64,000 nucleotides of DNA, taken from Limanda limanda (Eukaryota; Chordata; Actinopteri; Pleuronectiformes; Pleuronectidae). This document shows, in pieces, positions 63,464-64,000 of this stretch; position 1 is the first letter of the stretch, and each line of letters starts with the position of its first letter. The translations under genes and the position numbers were made by a program. The stretch covers positions 15,851,507 to 15,915,506 of the forward strand of contig NC_083637.1 in assembly GCF_963576545.1 (NCBI RefSeq), given 5' to 3'. The notes under the pieces were generated by a model that had not been told where the DNA came from, made no database searches, and saw only the letters and a list, made by a program, of their open reading frames with translations.

Positions 63464-63823
63464 ATGTCTGACTGCAGGAGAGAGTGGAACCGGGAGGATG
63501 AGCTGCCGGTCTACCTGGCGGGACCGACCCCCACCGGGCAGAACCATCGGAAATCCTACGGCATGTTCAGCTCCGTGGAGGGAGCGTTCGAGAGCAAGAC
63601 CATCGACTTCGATAACTTGGCGGTGGGGAGGAGAGGGAGCCGCACCCCGAGGAGCGGCAGCCGGGAGAGGCTCCTGGACACCGGTGATGAAGCCACCGGG
63701 AAGACGCCCGACAGCAACCAGGCCCAGGAGGGGTCCAGTGGCAACTCGCCCGGGGAGCGCGACGACTCACACCCCGGTGTCGAGGTCAGATTCTCAACGG
63801 GGAAGGAAACCCCTGATGGAAAG
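63464..63823 (+). CDS. crmp1: Collapsin response mediator protein 1, long-isoform first coding exon (partial gene)
   Basis: CRMPs are cytosolic dihydropyrimidinase-like proteins that link semaphorin signalling to microtubules and actin in growing axons. This exon encodes 120 residues and ends at AAG|GTATGG in phase 0. MSDCRREWNREDELPVYLAG, YGMFSSVEGAFESKTIDFD and VGRRGSRTPRSGS match the N-terminal extension of long CRMP isoforms. The related dpysl3 long isoform is similar, so sequence alone leaves some doubt. Adjacent wfs1 and ppp2r2c, which sit with CRMP1 at human 4p16, decide for crmp1. The amidohydrolase-like body lies beyond the right edge. Confidence 0.78.
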
Positions 63824-64000
63824 GTATGGATGATAGTTTTACTTCTTGGCATTTTCTCTCTGCGTCTGTCTGGGGTTTATGGTTGCAAAGTTGGATGTAA
63901 TTTATGTAAAGGCTTCCCAATAAATAGTTTATTGTAGGAACAAACCGATGTAGGCCTGGAGGAGAACTATTGCTCCACTTGGAGAAAGAACAAAGAGTAT
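63824..64000. other. crmp1 intron 1, start
   Basis: Intronic sequence after the donor; an open frame continues briefly past it to a stop but is not expected to be translated. Confidence 0.6.

Overview
The window is a piece of a teleost fish nuclear genome. The evidence is the gene content (vertebrate genes with GT-AG introns, mostly 80 to 1500 bp), a high density of long (CA/GT)n microsatellites, and several interspersed repeats of the kind abundant in ray-finned fish. No bacterial, viral or organellar gene was found. The exon models were built by hand: donors, acceptors and reading phase were checked at every coding junction. Gene identities rest on recalled family sequences, not on a search.

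Layout from left to right. (1) 1-20.6 kb: the 5' end of an ankyrin gene on the minus strand, best fit ank2. It has one ankyrin-repeat exon (2251-2352), a short conserved first coding exon (6375-6500) and a possible alternative first exon in a CpG-rich patch (20445-20576). The rest is intron, rich in microsatellites, with a 0.7 kb inverted repeat at 15.5-16.2 kb. (2) 23.1-27.8 kb, minus: hpf1, complete in 8 coding exons (352 aa). (3) 28.8-37.7 kb, minus: a divergent pde5a-type cGMP phosphodiesterase, 20 coding exons (940 aa). (4) 38.7-45.3 kb, plus: ppp2r2c, 9 coding exons (451 aa), head to head with the phosphodiesterase. A CAG-rich tract lies in its likely 5' leader. (5) 49.4-59.1 kb, minus: wfs1 (wolframin), 10 coding exons (1026 aa), convergent with ppp2r2c. 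(6) 63.46-63.82 kb, plus: the first coding exon of the long isoform of crmp1, which runs off the right edge.

As I recall the human map, ANK2 and PDE5A lie at 4q25-26, HPF1 at 4q33, and PPP2R2C, WFS1 and CRMP1 at 4p16. The window therefore joins 4q-type and 4p-type neighbours. The genes do not form one pathway: ADP-ribosylation (hpf1), cGMP breakdown (pde5a), PP2A targeting (ppp2r2c), ER calcium and stress (wfs1), membrane skeleton (ank2) and axon guidance (crmp1).

Mobile DNA is mostly short non-autonomous elements. The most unusual is a 1.4 kb hAT-like element with a perfect 8-bp target duplication, in a wfs1 intron. It carries pieces of the 3' end of 18S rRNA and what looks like ITS1, interrupted by the end of a second hAT-like element. 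Others are an 845-bp hAT-like element in hpf1 intron 3, a 134-bp MITE after wfs1, a TTAA-flanked piggyBac-like MITE near the wfs1 5' end, and a MITE just upstream of hpf1.
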